DNA of 64,000 nucleotides from Daphnia carinata (GCF_022539665.2 NC_081331.1:11254638-11318637); one strand, 5' to 3'. Shown: positions 49,801-62,098, counted from the first letter of the stretch. Notes: generated by a model from the letters alone, not told the origin. Numbers and translations are program-made.

Positions 49801-52800
49801 GGGCTATAGCCTAAACCGAATGTAGCGTGATGGTGGGGTGTAAGCGAGTTGTGAAACTCAGCCCGATTTTCGCTGCTCTTAATTGTCTACGTTTATTCCG
49901 CACAGACGCGTACGCACACCCGCCGTCATTACGCCTCATCATCAAAAGCCGTGAGCGAAGCATATCTTTGCTAATAGAGAGAGGGCGAGCAGCTAAAGTT
50001 TCAAAGCTCTCATCGACTAACTTTGGGTGTGTTGCAAGAACTGGCAGCTCTACATAGGAGGAAACGTGCAAGCATGCTTAAATGGCCATAAATCGCTGAC
50101 GGGGCGCGGACTACAGCACAGCTGTTTCTTTCTGAAAGCACGTCATGTTGCCGAGTCCAGGCCATTTGATACTTTTGCAGACAAAAGGCCAAGAAGAGAG
50201 ATGAGATGCGTGAAAGGGGCAATACAGAGAAAGGGCAGGGTAGCAGAATCTGATGTTCAGATACACGGGGGATAAGTTCCAGTCAATTCCTTTTTTTTTT
50301 TTTTTTTTGGCTCATTTTTTAAGAGCGGCTGAGGTATATATGCGAGCGGGTCGGAGATCATACCTCTTGAGTTGGCTGTAGAATTTGAAACTATTTCATC
50401 CATATGCAAATTTTTTTTTTTTTTCTACCGTATTTTTTTATTTACTGCCGTTGGAGCTAATCAATTTTATATACTGGAGCGTGATGTGTGGATGGCGGTT
50501 TCACGACAGGCGTTTCACCCGTTGTCATCACCCCTTTAGATCCCTCCAGTCGTTAAATGACAAGACGGTATTTTTTTTCCTTTCCCTCTCTTCGTTTAAT
50601 TCCACAGTTCGTCTTTTTGTATCTTTCTGCGTGTCTGCTCCCTTTTTTTTTTCTTTTTACTGCTCGCATCCAGCATGGAAGTTTGATCGAATTCCATCTG
50701 ACAAAGACACAAATTTTGTTCAACTATTACAGTCCGAAGAGTGTGTCTAGCTGAGAAATATTTCAAAGGAAAGAGGACGACGACAGCTTAAAAAACGGAG
50801 ATGTTTAAAAATCCTGTAAAAGTAAAGAAGCAGGGGGGGGGGGGGGAATATATCAAAGAATTCCAACAAAAGAAAGGGAAAACGAACTATTGAAAAGAAT
50901 TCAAAAATTAGCTGTTGGCTAGGATAGTCGTTCCTGTCTGAGTGTAACAAGTGCGAGATATGTCGTCATTCCACGCTTTTTTTTTTTTCCTTGCTAGCTT
51001 CTTTATTTTCATTTTGGATCGTGATGCCACGCGTGATTTGACTTGGCACGTGAATAAAACTTGGCACTGATATTTCGTTATATCAAAGCAAAAGATTTTA
51101 TTTCTTTATTTTACAACTGTTGTGACATCCTCATTGATGGGCAACGGTCACCGATCTCGCTTGATCTATTTTCGTCCCTTTCCCGGGGCCATCTAGTATA
51201 CGTTTCACGCAGGAGAGCCAATCACGAATCGCTCGTAAAATTTAATACAGGTTTTTTTTTTTTTTTTAACTTTTTACCTGCTTTCTCGTGAAAAATAGCA
51301 ACCTGAATATTCATCATAAGGAAAAGATGATCTATTTTTTTTATGGTTGTCTGGCGTAACGTTTCAATTCAATTTAACGAGCTTGAAACTTTTTGGCGTG
51401 TAGACGAACATTTGGAAAACGAAATGCGTATTGTTGACCCATAGTTCGTACAACATAAAGTTAAGCTACGCTAGACTGCAATCGTCATGGCTACCTTTTC
51501 TTTTTTGTTACTTACTTGATAAAAACATTCATAACTTGCTTGTTGTTGCCAGAGAAAGTGTCTAATCAACAACTTTAAATCCGCTGTTGCCATGGCGATC
51601 TCATTAACCATACGGAATCAAACCTCTAACATGATTGCCACTGTTACAGGTTCTATCGAGAACAAAATTCAACCAGGTGTGGCGATTAGCACCTTTACTC
51701 AAGAGGATGTCAATCAAGGAAGGATCTGGTACGTTCATCGAGGTTCACCTAATGGAAGATTGGCGTTGCGCGTGTCGGACGGAGCGGAGAGCGGACCGAC
51801 GGCTGTGCTACGAATCGCCGCGTTCGACCTGCAACTATTCCTGGCCAACAACACGGGCCTTGTGGTGCCGGTTAACGGTTCAGCCGCACTGACAGCGGCT
51901 AATCTAACGTTCAGCACCAACGCTCCTGACCAAGAGCTGGACATTCGTTACGACATTACCAGGCCGCCGCAACACGGGCAGATTCAAGCGTGGAGATCTG
52001 GCCGTTGGCAATCGATCAACTGGTTCAATTCGGGCCAGTTGCAGCGTAATGAACGCATCCGTTACGTTCATCTCCCGACTGGATTTCAACCACCGGCTAG
52101 TCAAGATGATTTCCAATTCTCTGTTTCTGTTGCTCTGGAAGTAGCGGAAGTCTTCCGCTCGCCCATTATGTACCAGTTCCGCTTCCAACTGCTGGATGCC
52201 GTTTTACGTGAGGAAAATAATCGTGGCTTGAGCATCGTCGGCGGATCAACTCAGTCGGTTGCCATCGGCAGCGCTCTGTTGAAATTCGTAGTTGAACCTC
52301 AGTCCAACGCGGAAGAAGAAGTTGTTTACACTCTGATGGATCCGCCTCTTTACGGATCGCTGTGGGTTCAATCGCAATCGAATCCATTGGACACGGGATC
52401 CAAATGGTCGCAGAGTGTCCTCAATTCGCAGCGGCTTCAGTACCGGTTAGCGCGTCGCACGTTGTCATCTTTGCGGGATCACTTTAGTTTCCGCGTTACT
52501 TCATCCGGACTGGCATCGGATTTGAAACGTTTCGAGATAAACTACAACCCCGGAAATGATACGCCGACTGTCACAGCCACTATCGGCGAGTTATTGGTTA
52601 ACGAAGGCGAAACTGCTGTGTTGCAGGTCAGCCTTTTGGGCTTCTCGATCCCGTTGGCCATCAATTATACTGTGCTGGAGAAACCAGCCTACGGCCAACT
52701 CAATTTGCTGGACGTCGGTAAACGATCCGTGATGCGTAAAGACATCAGCTGGTTTAGCTCGGACGATCTAACTGATCAGAGGATCGTTTACACGCACGAC

Positions 52801-55800
52801 GACAGCGAATCCATCACCGATAAATTCGTGTTTCTCGCCCGTCCGCGAGTCTCGCCAGATGATCCCTCCGAGGATTTCCAATACGTTGGCACGTTTCCCA
52901 TCCGTGCGCACATGAAGAATGATAATCCGCCGTTGCGTGTGGGCGATCAAGTCCTGCGCGTCGTTACCAATGGCGAACGTCGACTCACTTCAGACATCTT
53001 AAGGTAATTTCTCGTGATCTTTATATGATTTTTTTTAGTCCGTTTGTTTTATTTGCCATCCAATTTTTATCTATTACGTGCAGATACATCGATCCAGATG
53101 TGGATACTAGCCCGGCTAGCATTGTTTATTCGCCACGTGGAGTATCGAATGGAGCATTCTACCTAACGGACAGACCTGACATTCAAGTAAAAACAATCGC
53201 ACGTTTCCACTTATTTTTGAGAGCTTCTCCAAACAGCGTGATGGCATCTTACCAGATATTCGTGTTAAACTAGCGATCATAGAAAAATCGTGGCCAATCC
53301 TTTTTGTTTTTCGCCACGAAATTCAAAAACGAATGGATCCACTTCAATACGTAGCGTGCTTATTCAATCGCCAGTTTTTATCGGCGATGGTCGAGACATT
53401 TTAAATTCTAGGGTATACGTATACTCATTTCATAAACGTGATGTGATATTTATGACTTGGTGGGCATTGTGCCAAGTCTTTATCCGCCTTTTTAAATATT
53501 GTTCCCTTTTTTTAAGGTTTTCCAATTCAGCCAGGATGATGTCAACGAAGGGAAAATCCTCTTCCGCCATGCTGGAAGCCCATACGGCCGCACGACGCTG
53601 TAAAATTATTCATTCGTTTATTGGTGTATGGTTTTCTAACGTTTCAACGATATATCCATCAGGTGGATAACGGATAATCAGTATCACGTTACCGGAACGC
53701 TGGAAGTTCAGGCGTCTGAGCCTTTTCTTGAACGAGTTAACCAAACAAGATTGATGGTTCGTCGTGGTTATTTTGCCGCTCTGAGCATCGATCAACTTGG
53801 CATGGTGTCTAACCTTGATTACGACTCCAACGAGCTGGCCTTTTACTTGCTGGATCAGCCACAGCACGGCTCAGTGCAGGTGAACGGCTCTTCCATTTTG
53901 AAGATGGAATCTTTCACACAAGAAGAACTTCTTTCGGAGAAAGTCACATATCAAAGCAAGAATCAGACGGAAGGGAAAGATTGGTTTAAATTACGTGCTG
54001 TCCTCAGAAGAGTCGAATACGAATGCATCGTCGAAGTTCGAATTTATCCAGAAAGTTACTGGCAAACGTTGAAGGTCCTTCACAATGAACTGGTCACCGT
54101 GGAAGAAGGTAAATTTACATAATTGTTTAATTGAATTTTGGGGTGTACCCTAGTCTTGCTGTTTAAAATTCAACAGGCACAAGTTTCACAATCGACGCGT
54201 CTTCGTTGAAAATTAGTCATCCCCAAGGCGTGAATAGACAAGACGTGACTTACATCGTTCATCAGCCACCGTTGCACGGCTATTTGGAGGTGGATCGAGA
54301 TGAAAACGAGTACGAGGATCTAGTGACTGGCCGTAGTGCTAATTTGCTCCCACCTGAAGTGCATGTTTTTGATCAGAGCGCTATCGATGAGCAGCGTTTG
54401 CACTACATCCAATCTGGTGCTAATCAAAGCTCCGACCACTTTGTTTTCGATGTAACAAACGGTGTCGTTACGTTGACCAATCTGACTTTTCAATTGGCGA
54501 TTATCCCGAAATCCATCTACCTTCTCACTCGACCTATCGAGGTTCTCGAAGGCGGACACGCCGTTCTGACCGTCTCCGACCTCAAAATTGTGACACGCTA
54601 CTACGCAGACAAGGTCGACGCTTTCTTAGTCACCAAACTGCCCATCCACGGCAATCTTCAACTGAAGAGCGCTGCAACCCATGATGAGCCATTGACTCGG
54701 TTTACTTATTCGCAATTAATCGAAAAACAAGTTCTGTATTGGCACGATGGAAGCGAAGAGGCCAACGATACTCTTGACATTGTTGCTTTAGCCGGTACAT
54801 ATCCATGATTTAGTATTCATTTAAAACGAATGATGACCGCCTTTATTATTGTACAGGCAAAAAGGAAAGCTTACCGGCCACGATTCATATCCAGGTGCGT
54901 CCGGTTGACGACGAGAGACCGATCCTCGTTAATAACACGGGCATCTTGGTTTGGCAAGGTTCTACCACTGTGTTGGATAAAGCTCAACTCGGTATTGGGA
55001 TTGCTGTTTTCTTTTCTTATTTGGTTGAAGTTATTATTATTTTTCGAATGATTACAGGCGCTTCTGATGTTGATACTCTGCCGCAATCGATTGAATTTTC
55101 ATTCGGCCAAGCTGATTGCGGCTACATGACGTCTGGTTCAAATCTGACTGATCCAGTTACGACGTTCACTCAACAACAGATTGACTTACATCAAATTGCA
55201 TTTGTCCATCAAGGTAAACAGCAAATTAGTTGACGAAGACAACGCTTGATTTTATTTTGGCCCCACATTCAGGAAAGACCAATTGCACGGTGCCCTTTAA
55301 TCTGACGGACGGTCAGTCGGCAATGCCCAGTCAACACCATTTGCAGATCAGTGCCCGTAAAATGCAAGTGCGCTTGGTGCGCAACCAGCGGCTCCACGTA
55401 TTCCCCATGATGCAACAGTCAATTACATCCGCCCAGTTACTTGCCGTGACGAGTGGTGACATATTGACCAATCGTCAGCAAAACGTGCCTCGATTCCAGG
55501 TATCAAGACCACCTCGTCTCGGACGACTCCTCCTCGAACAGGCAGACGGATCCACTAAGAGAATCACCAGTTTTACTCAACGCGATCTCAATCAAAGTCT
55601 CGTTATCTACGAGCATACAGAGCCTTTCGCCGATGTCAGCGTTAACGACAGTTTCGTCATCGACATCATGTCCGACCTCAGCTCACCGCTCCAGCAGCAA
55701 CAGTTCAACATTGAAATTTCTGTTGCTACAATGGCTGAAGGTGGACTGGACAGATACTTGGTAATCAGAACATTAAAGGCTCTTTATATTCAAGAATGAA

Positions 55801-58382
55801 AGGTCACGATTTCTTTATTTATTAGGTTTGGTAGCCCTTGAAACGGAAGAAGGTGGGACGGCAGTGATACGCGAAAAGAACCTGAACTTGAGCGGCATTG
55901 TCCAGCTGATTAGCAGTTACCAGGGTGTGCTGGCAACCCAGCCGCCCAGATTACGGTTAGTGTTATCGCAGGCGCCGCAGCACGGATTCGTGTCCGTCGG
56001 TGGGCGAAGAGTGGACTATGGCAGCGAGATGACCGCTGGGGAAATTGCAGCTGGCCGAGTGGAATATCAGCACGATCATTCGGATACTCTCGAGGATTGG
56101 ATCGGGCTTACCGTCTTTTTGCAAAGGCCGGAAAGGGGATCCGATCGGCCGGATATTCTCCTCTACAACGGAACGCTACGCGTCAACATCTTGCCCGTCA
56201 ACGATCAAATATTTCACCTGTTGACCAAAGCTCCAGCCATGACAGTAGTAGAGCGTCAATGGAGAGCGATCACGGCTGAGGTTTTGCTAACAGAAGACGC
56301 TGATACTTCTGCCAAGGACTTGATTTACGACGTTATTCAACCCCCACAATATGGTAAACTGGCTCTAACGGCGGAGAATGCAACGACTTCGATCATTGCT
56401 GGAGCTACGACTGGACCGCCATTGCTGCGTTTCAGCCAAGACGATGTTAACCGAGGACGGGTAGTCTTCCTTCACGACGGAACAATGGATCCTCGTTCAA
56501 CATTTTTCATTTTCCGTGTGTCTGACGGCCATTTTAAAGCGGATAGTGGTGTTTTTAGCATCCACTTTGAGCCTCTGACGCTCCGTTTTGCCAATCACTC
56601 CATCATAGGTATCCTGCAAGGTCAGTCCACAGCAGTCATTGTTAATTCTTCAATGGGTGCAGAATCTAACGGCCAGCGTCGTCACATATTTTACAACGTG
56701 GTAAGTAAAAGAAAAACCAGTTCAAATTCTCTTTGTTTCGATGGTTTTAAGGAACTAACTAAATTTTGATTTTGCAGACGAAAGAGCCGGAAAATGGGAA
56801 ACTTTATATCAATGACTTTCCAGTCACAACGTTTGGTCAATCAAACATTGATAAAGAGGAATTGCTCTACGTCCAGACGAACATGACGGCTTCGTTTGAT
56901 TTCTTTCAAGTTACCGTTTGGAATATGGCTGTTGTTTTAGAAAGGCAATTGTTTAATGTGAGCGTTATCCCGCTTTTGGCTAACAATCCAAGCGGACTTA
57001 AGCGATCCATTCGAGCTATCGCTGGAGAAAAAACAGCTATCACTTTGGCCATGCTAGACGCTGGACGGCTGGCCACATTGACCAACAGCAACCCGACTTT
57101 CACCATTATCCGCAAACCCCGCTACGGTAAAATTCGTAAGATTGTCCCATCGTCCAGCAGCGGAATCAACCGACTGGTTAAACGCCAATCGGGCAACGGC
57201 AACAAAGAGAAGGACACTTATGTCTTCAGTCACGAAGATGTTCAAAGTCAATTCATCTTTTATGTGGCACGCAAAATGGATAACTTGAACGACACACATT
57301 TAATGGACAGCTGTGAATATCGATTGACAGCGCCCAATGTCCAGCCGGCTATCGGAGTCATAGAATTTCTGCTGTTACCTAGTGGATCAGCTGGTTCTAC
57401 TTTGGTGGCAGCTAGTAAAAATAGCATCGATGCAATCCAGGGCCAAACTCCAAATCACAATTTTGCTAACCCGCGACATACAAATTCTCCCGACATTGTC
57501 ACAGAAAACACGTTAGCGGGACTCGGTCTAGGCGTCATGACCAATGATATTTTTCTGATTGTTGGTATTGTCTGTGGTATCTTGGGACTTGGCTTAGTAA
57601 TCCTCATCACCATCAAGTGAGCCATCTTTATTTAAAGTCAAATGTCTTTGACTTAAACATGTTTTGACCTACTTGTTTCTGTTTTAAAGGTGTCGCATGA
57701 AGCCACCAATGCACAAACATCCCAAAAATGAACAAAATAATCCGACAGCTGGAGATATGCAGCTTTATCGCTTGTCTGGAACTCTGAAGGTATACCATAC
57801 TAATGTTATTTGGTTCTTAACAAATCTAATCGTGTTGAATTTGCTTTATTCCTGAAGAATGGACACCAAAAGGGTGGTGCCTCGGATTTTCAAGTGACGG
57901 ACGCCTATCGAATCCCAGCCAACATGCATCACCATCCTCGCGATTTTGCTGATACAGATAGCGATCCTGAGCCACCCCCACCACCAAGACTTGATTATCT
58001 GGATCCTCCATTGTCACCGCGTCCATCAAGAGCCCTGCGTGGCATCGGTGCGAGTCCCATAAGCGCTTCCAGTACCATCAGTTCCCTGAACGGCCGACCC
58101 CGAGGCTCTTGGCATCAGCCACAACAGCATGATTTGGCATCCGGCTCAACCATGGGTCCGTCCGTACCTCAATGCAAGATTATTCCTTTGCTTAATCCCC
58201 TGCTATCGGAGCGCTCCGAGTCCGAGACGTCGGAACTAGTCAACGCCCGTTATCCGTACGGTATTGCCGATGAAAGTATGGAGGAGTGGGCCATGTTGGA
58301 TCCTGACGTCCATTGTGGCAACTCTACCTACTCCTCCCGCACCACAAACCCAATGTTAAGGAAAAATCAGTATTGGGTTTGA
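32369..58382 (+). CDS. CSPG4: CSPG4/NG2 orthologue (kon-tiki / perdido), transmembrane proteoglycan core protein
   Basis: Seventeen coding exons: 32369-32468, 42396-42702, 43211-43424, 47928-48806, 49074-49581, 51650-53003, 53084-53186, 53517-53599, 53663-54108, 54177-54794, 54857-54991, 55058-55213, 55273-55740, 55826-56700, 56778-57616, 57690-57789 and 57858-58382. Total 2,569 aa, GT-AG introns, consistent phase throughout. Exon 1 encodes the signal peptide; mature protein starts near ASFYGSSYIALPL, as in NG2 (ASFFGENHLEVP). Two laminin G domains (about residues 34-205 and 220-405) and an EGF-like cysteine cluster (about 424-450) precede 15 CSPG repeats, countable by their FTQxDxxxxRIxYVHDGS-type motifs. 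A transmembrane helix (IFLIVGIVCGILGLGLVILITI, about 2340-2361) leads to a 208-residue tail with a PPPPP stretch, ending QYWV, the same PDZ ligand as vertebrate NG2. The family acts in cell-matrix adhesion; Drosophila kon-tiki directs muscle targeting. ATTAAA near 58515 may serve for polyadenylation. Confidence 0.95.
32469..42395 (+). other. 9.9-kb first intron of the CSPG4-like gene
   Basis: The intron separates the signal-peptide exon (donor GCAG|GTATGC, phase 1) from the first laminin G exon (acceptor GATTTAG|CTTC). It is dominated by poly-A/poly-T runs and GT/CA repeats. Long first introns often hold enhancers, but no specific element could be identified by eye. Open frames inside are short and mostly homopolymer-derived; one at 40684-41235 on the minus strand (183 codons) shows no recognised domain. 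Confidence 0.8.
43425..47927 (+). other. 4.5-kb third intron of the CSPG4-like gene
   Basis: The intron runs from CCAG|GTAGAG to AATGCAG|CAGACG, phase 0, splitting the region between the two laminin G domains. It contains many T runs and no gene I can support. Confidence 0.8.
49582..51649 (+). other. 2.1-kb fifth intron with an open frame running into the next exon
   Basis: The frame of the following exon stays open leftwards to an ATG at 51592, so a naive model would start the exon too early. The acceptor GTTACAG at 51643-51649 is the only nearby site that matches the phase-1 donor (GGAAG|GTAAAC) and restores the CSPG repeat (DGDMEGSIENKIQPG). The rest of the intron has a 14-G run at 50833-50846 and T-rich tracts. 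Confidence 0.8.
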
Positions 58383-59232
58383 TTTGACGAGCTTGTGCAG
58401 CCTATATTGCACTTAACAGCATTAACCTAGTGTTCCCTGAAAACAAAAGAATCCATTCACAAATATTATATATGCCCCTTTTTTACCCAACAACCGTACG
58501 TTTAATGTATTCACATTAAAAAGATTAGCTCACCATTTGGCAGAACGGAATGGGCAAAAATTTATGTTTGTTTTTATACTTGTACAGTGTTTTATGTTTA
58601 TTAGGTTTTGAATTTTCAATTATAATAATAGACGGCAAAGAAAGACGGAGACGTATGAGCTTCTGGGTGATGTCCAGTAATTTATGCCGTTCATAAACCA
58701 CTATATACTGAATCGCAAAGTACTCAGTACAGTGACTACTTTCGATAGGTAGCATTCTACTGTAAAAGCCAAATGGAACTATAATACACAATGAAATTGT
58801 CACCCAAGAATGTTTTGGTGCACGCGAGACACGAATTCATCAAAAAGAGAATTCTTATAAGAGGTCAAAGCGACTTTGTAGTAGTATTTTTTTTTTTAGT
58901 TATCGCGAATGTTGTACCCACATAAATACTTGCATTGGATGAGGCGCATGAAAGAAAAACCTATATTATTGTAAAACGTGTCCAAATGGGAAGGGAAATG
59001 CCTTCCTACTCTTCGTTCTTCTTACTAACCGTATTTTAAATGGTAGCTGATGGTAGTCCACAAAATTTGATTGTTTCGTTTTTTTACGTTCATTTCAAAA
59101 ATAATAACCCCAATAATCTGTGATTATTCAATCAATTCCGACGAGTGTCAGTAAACATTTCTTAAGCCCGACTAAATAATAAGGCCGACTATTCTTATGG
59201 CAAAAGTGGTAAGGCTATGGCCAGACCTGCCA

Positions 59233-59345
59233 TAATCGCGATTGCGATTTTCGATTAAACTATTAATCGGCGATCAAATCATTTTAAAATAATCGAAATC
59301 GGCGATTAAATATAAAAATTTTTAATCGCGATTATTTTTCGATTA
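59233..59345. repeat. AT-rich fold-back cluster of TAATCG / CGATTA motifs
   Basis: Within about 110 bp, TAATCG-type motifs and their reverse complements recur many times. They include the perfect 12-bp palindrome TAATCGCGATTA at 59323-59334 and a near copy at 59233-59243. The block can fold back on itself as imperfect inverted repeats. It may be a small MITE-like element or a simple palindromic repeat. Confidence 0.7.
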
Positions 59346-60157
59346 TATAGCGACATCTAGGAACGGTACTGAGAGTAAATGAAGTATACTCATAGCTGTG
59401 TCACTATTGTAGCAGACGCTTTCACTACGTGTAAATGATGATGTCTTAATGTTAGATTTAAGTTACAACATTCTTTTTCAATAATTCAATTCGTTCAAAA
59501 GCAGTAAATGATCCTTCTGCATCATTTGGTATGGATTTTTTTTCTATTTCTCCTCCTTTATTATGCAAAAACAATTTATGTCCTAGTAGTTCTCCGTCTC
59601 GAAATATTCCAATGGCAACGTCGGATACACCCGAGAATCATCCAAAATCAGCTGGTAGAACAAGATCAGCTGGCAGAACAAGATCAGCTGAAACCTGACT
59701 GTACATGTTTCGTGGGTGCTGTAAGACAATGGGCATTTTAAAAATTACTTTTGAAGGTACGTTTTTTAAAAATAATTTTATTATTATTGTTTCCTTAAAA
59801 AAGTTTTATCAGGAGAGAGAGAGCTTTAGCGAGTACACGTCCTAGAAAGCAAATATGGATCTCAAGCCATGCTACAGCAGAAAAAATCCAAGTTGAAGCC
59901 TCGATCCTCATGAGGACAAAATAAAATTAGGTAATCCATCACAGTGGCGAATCGTTCGTAGCAACCATTCAGGTGATGTTGAAAATTTTTCTGTCACAGA
60001 GCACAGTGCCACCACAACAATATTAACAGAACTTCATTACAAGAGTGAATGTTAGTTGACACATAAGCTTGTTAATTGACTCAAAATGTGTCTCTGAATG
60101 TGAGCATGTATGTTTTACAATATTGTTAGTTGTAATTAGATATGCAGGTATATATAT

Positions 60158-60466
60158 CTATTTTTTCATAGGTGATGAGTTGAATTTTTTCACAAGACTT
60201 CGTCGGTTGTGCATCCAACAACCTTTGAAATTTTGGTTGAAATCCGGTTCCGGGTCTGAATCTCCTACCTTTTTGTAGACCACATTAAGGTTATTTGGTT
60301 TTGCCAAATTTGCAATCTGCTCATCTTCAAAATTCAATGTATTTGTATTACAGTTGGATAATGCCAAGTAACTAAAACTTTCTTGAAATCCTACAGGGTA
60401 GCTTGTTGTTGAATGATGATCCGAGTATTCTCCATCAGCATTAGATATCTTACATTGGTAATCCAT
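60158..60466 (-). CDS. uncharacterised ORF, 102 aa
   Basis: The ATG-initiated frame begins MDYQCKISNADGEYSDHH and has balanced composition (acidic and polar, not homopolymer-derived), unlike most stray frames in this window. I recognise no domain. It lies immediately outside the large inverted repeat and could be a transposon remnant, one exon of an unrecognised gene, or chance. Confidence 0.25.
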   Translation of the reverse strand: MDYQCKISNADGEYSDHHSTTSYPVGFQESFSYLALSNCNTNTLNFEDEQIANLAKPNNLNVVYKKVGDSDPEPDFNQNFKGCWMHNRRSLVKKFNSSPMKK

Positions 60467-60726
60467 TTTTGGTATTTGGTTTAATGTTACATTATTTACC
60501 TTTTCATCTTCCTGCCCGTCACGCTAAACATTGTTGACGGAGAAAATACTGCGGACAACATTTAGGTCTCGTACGACAGAAACATTCACGTCTTCTTACT
60601 ACCGTCAGATTACCTACCTTGTCTTCCTGTGCGTAATGGAGAAGAGTCACTGGTCTCAAAAATATTGAAACTGTTTTAATATCATTTATTCTTATCTGTA
60701 ACTTTTATAGTCTGCACGCATGACTG

Positions 60727-60978
60727 ATGCACTGGTTTCGAGGTTGTGGGCAAGTGAAAGAGGATCGCAAAAAAAATCGCCATCTCTACTACAGGCATTT
60801 TTGTATACATTTATTTTGTTTTTTTTTGCCATTGACCAGCCCCAAAGCATGTTATATTAGTAAATCTCAAATGATGGAGTGCCAACAAGAATTAAAATGC
60901 CTAATACGCGGGTTTGATGGCTATTGCCATGAAGACTGCCGAAGCTGGCCATCTTACGGAAACCTAGAAATGGCGTGA
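60727..60978 (+). CDS. uncharacterised ORF in inverted repeat, 83 aa (copy at 63558-63809 minus)
   Basis: The frame starts MHWFRGCGQVKEDRK and ends NLEMA, with four cysteines in the last half (CYISKS, MECQQELKC, GYCHEDC). It is present twice with identical translation, once in each arm. No known domain is recognised. It could be a degenerate transposase fragment or simply non-coding. Confidence 0.2.
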   Translation: MHWFRGCGQVKEDRKKNRHLYYRHFCIHLFCFFLPLTSPKACYISKSQMMECQQELKCLIRGFDGYCHEDCRSWPSYGNLEMA

Positions 60979-61083
60979 CTTCCACATCAAACATGTATTA
61001 GGTACTTATCAGTTTTCGGTCAATCGATAAAGTATTTGTAATGACATTATTTTGCATTTACAGAATTTTAGTGGAGGAGTTTT

Positions 61084-61287
61084 TTGTTAAACATGCTCCG
61101 CCTACACAAAAATGTTCTGTTCAGAGCCTCATACTATGGTTTTCATTTCCAATTTGTATGTTCTTTCGCAAGCGTGTGCCAGAAGTTTTATATGGGTGCC
61201 AAACAGTGTACCTATGAGTCATGTAAGTCATATGAGCAAGAATTTTTGTGCTTAACGGTTTTTTTTTCTGTTCTTAAAATAGGTTAA
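61084..61287 (+). CDS. uncharacterised ORF in inverted repeat, 67 aa (copy at 63249-63452 minus)
   Basis: The frame starts MLNMLRLHKNVLFRASYYG and is Phe/Cys-rich. It lies just downstream of the 83-codon frame in the same arm and is duplicated with it. It has no recognised domain and is low-confidence as a protein. Confidence 0.15.
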   Translation: MLNMLRLHKNVLFRASYYGFHFQFVCSFASVCQKFYMGAKQCTYESCKSYEQEFLCLTVFFSVLKIG

Positions 61288-61485
61288 TAGTAACACTGGA
61301 TCTGAAAAGGGTCTTGAATGAGGCGAGACACTGAATAAATTGTGATGACTAACGTAACGGATGACATGGAATTTATATACTTTATTCGGATTCCCATACG
61401 GTATTTAATATTTAAAAAATTCAAGTGCATATCTGGGCTCCCTTCCTTTCCGTAGCCCCGTTTCCCCTTGACTCGTAATAAGCCC

Positions 61486-61758
61486 GTAGGGGGTCATGCC
61501 CCTACTGTACGGTATATATAAAAACAACATATACCGAGGTTTGGAGGGCTCTGGCCGGAAAGGGGACGTGGGGTGCCGCTTGGTCCGATGATGTGTTCAC
61601 GGAGGGCGACGTGGCTACCCACAAATCCGAACTAAAGGTTAATCGCTCCTGTAAAAATGTTCCAAATCTTCAGCTCTTCTTCCGGCTTCTCTTAGCCAAT
61701 CACCGGGTAATCTCCCCGGTGGGTCAACAAGGCAGTGTCTCCCCCTGCCTGGGTTGAC
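61486..61758 (+). other. chain of hairpins in the left repeat arm
   Basis: Four hairpins follow one another: GTAGGGG/CCCCTAC (61486-61505), GGTATAT/ATATACC (61511-61535), CACCGGG/CCCCGGTG (61701-61721) and GTCAAC-GGCAG/CTGCC-GTTGAC (61723-61758). The GC-rich block between them (to about 61620) stands out from the AT-rich flanks. The structure suggests a conserved RNA or transposon end. I could not match it to a known RNA family. A copy lies in the right arm at about 62778-63050. Confidence 0.6.
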
Positions 61759-62098
61759 GGCAACTTTTGAAAGGGCTATTGTGCCTTTTTAAAGTTGCAA
61801 AAATAATTGTAATGTGCAGAGAATTGTCAATAAAATTTTTTTATAAAATATTTTTTGCAAAATTTGTTTCTTTCATTGTCTGTGTTAGCTGTGTTCACAC
61901 ATTACATTTATCAACTTTTTTTTTTGCTTTGCTTTAATTGTTTCTGTCACCTTTGATGGTAAACAATGTTTCCAGTGGTTTATCTTTAAGTATTCAATTA
62001 TTATTTATTACACTTTTTGAATTCATGAACTTAGACAAGGAACAACGTGTAATACCTTGATATTTTCTGAAGTAATTTTGTATTTGTATATTGTTTTA

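Larger units (their letters stand above)
58383..60535. other. 3' flank of the CSPG4-like gene and repeat-rich DNA
   Basis: After the CSPG4-like 3' untranslated region the sequence is AT-rich. It includes the fold-back TAATCG cluster (59233-59345), a small direct repeat in a plus-strand frame near 59650-59690 (VEQDQLAEQDQL) and a 102-codon minus-strand ORF at 60158-60466. No established gene is recognised. Confidence 0.5.
60536..61913 (+). repeat. left arm of a large inverted repeat
   Basis: The sequence from 60536 is the reverse complement of the window's last base backwards. Paired coordinates sum to 124,536 at the outer end, at an internal landmark (61511 with 63025) and at the inner end (61911 with 62625), so there is no net insertion or deletion over about 1.38 kb. 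Two open frames, 83 codons at 60727-60978 and 67 codons at 61084-61287, recur identically in the other arm. Beyond 61913 similarity continues only in diverged form to about 61990. The element type is unknown; a fold-back transposon or an inverted duplication are both possible. Confidence 0.9.

Noticed and set aside
51592-51649. In-frame coding sequence before the CSPG4 exon 6 start (MAISLTIRNQTS...)
   Set aside because: Its frame would need a phase that the previous donor does not supply. The GTTACAG acceptor at 51649 restores both phase and the repeat alignment, so this stretch is intronic.
60727-61287. Inverted-repeat frames as a transposase
   Set aside because: No DDE/D residues, HTH or zinc-finger pattern recognised; the frames are short and may simply be non-coding.
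61570-61640. Hammerhead ribozyme in the repeat arm (CCGATGATG region)
   Set aside because: The conserved CTGATGA and GAAA core elements are not present in the right arrangement.
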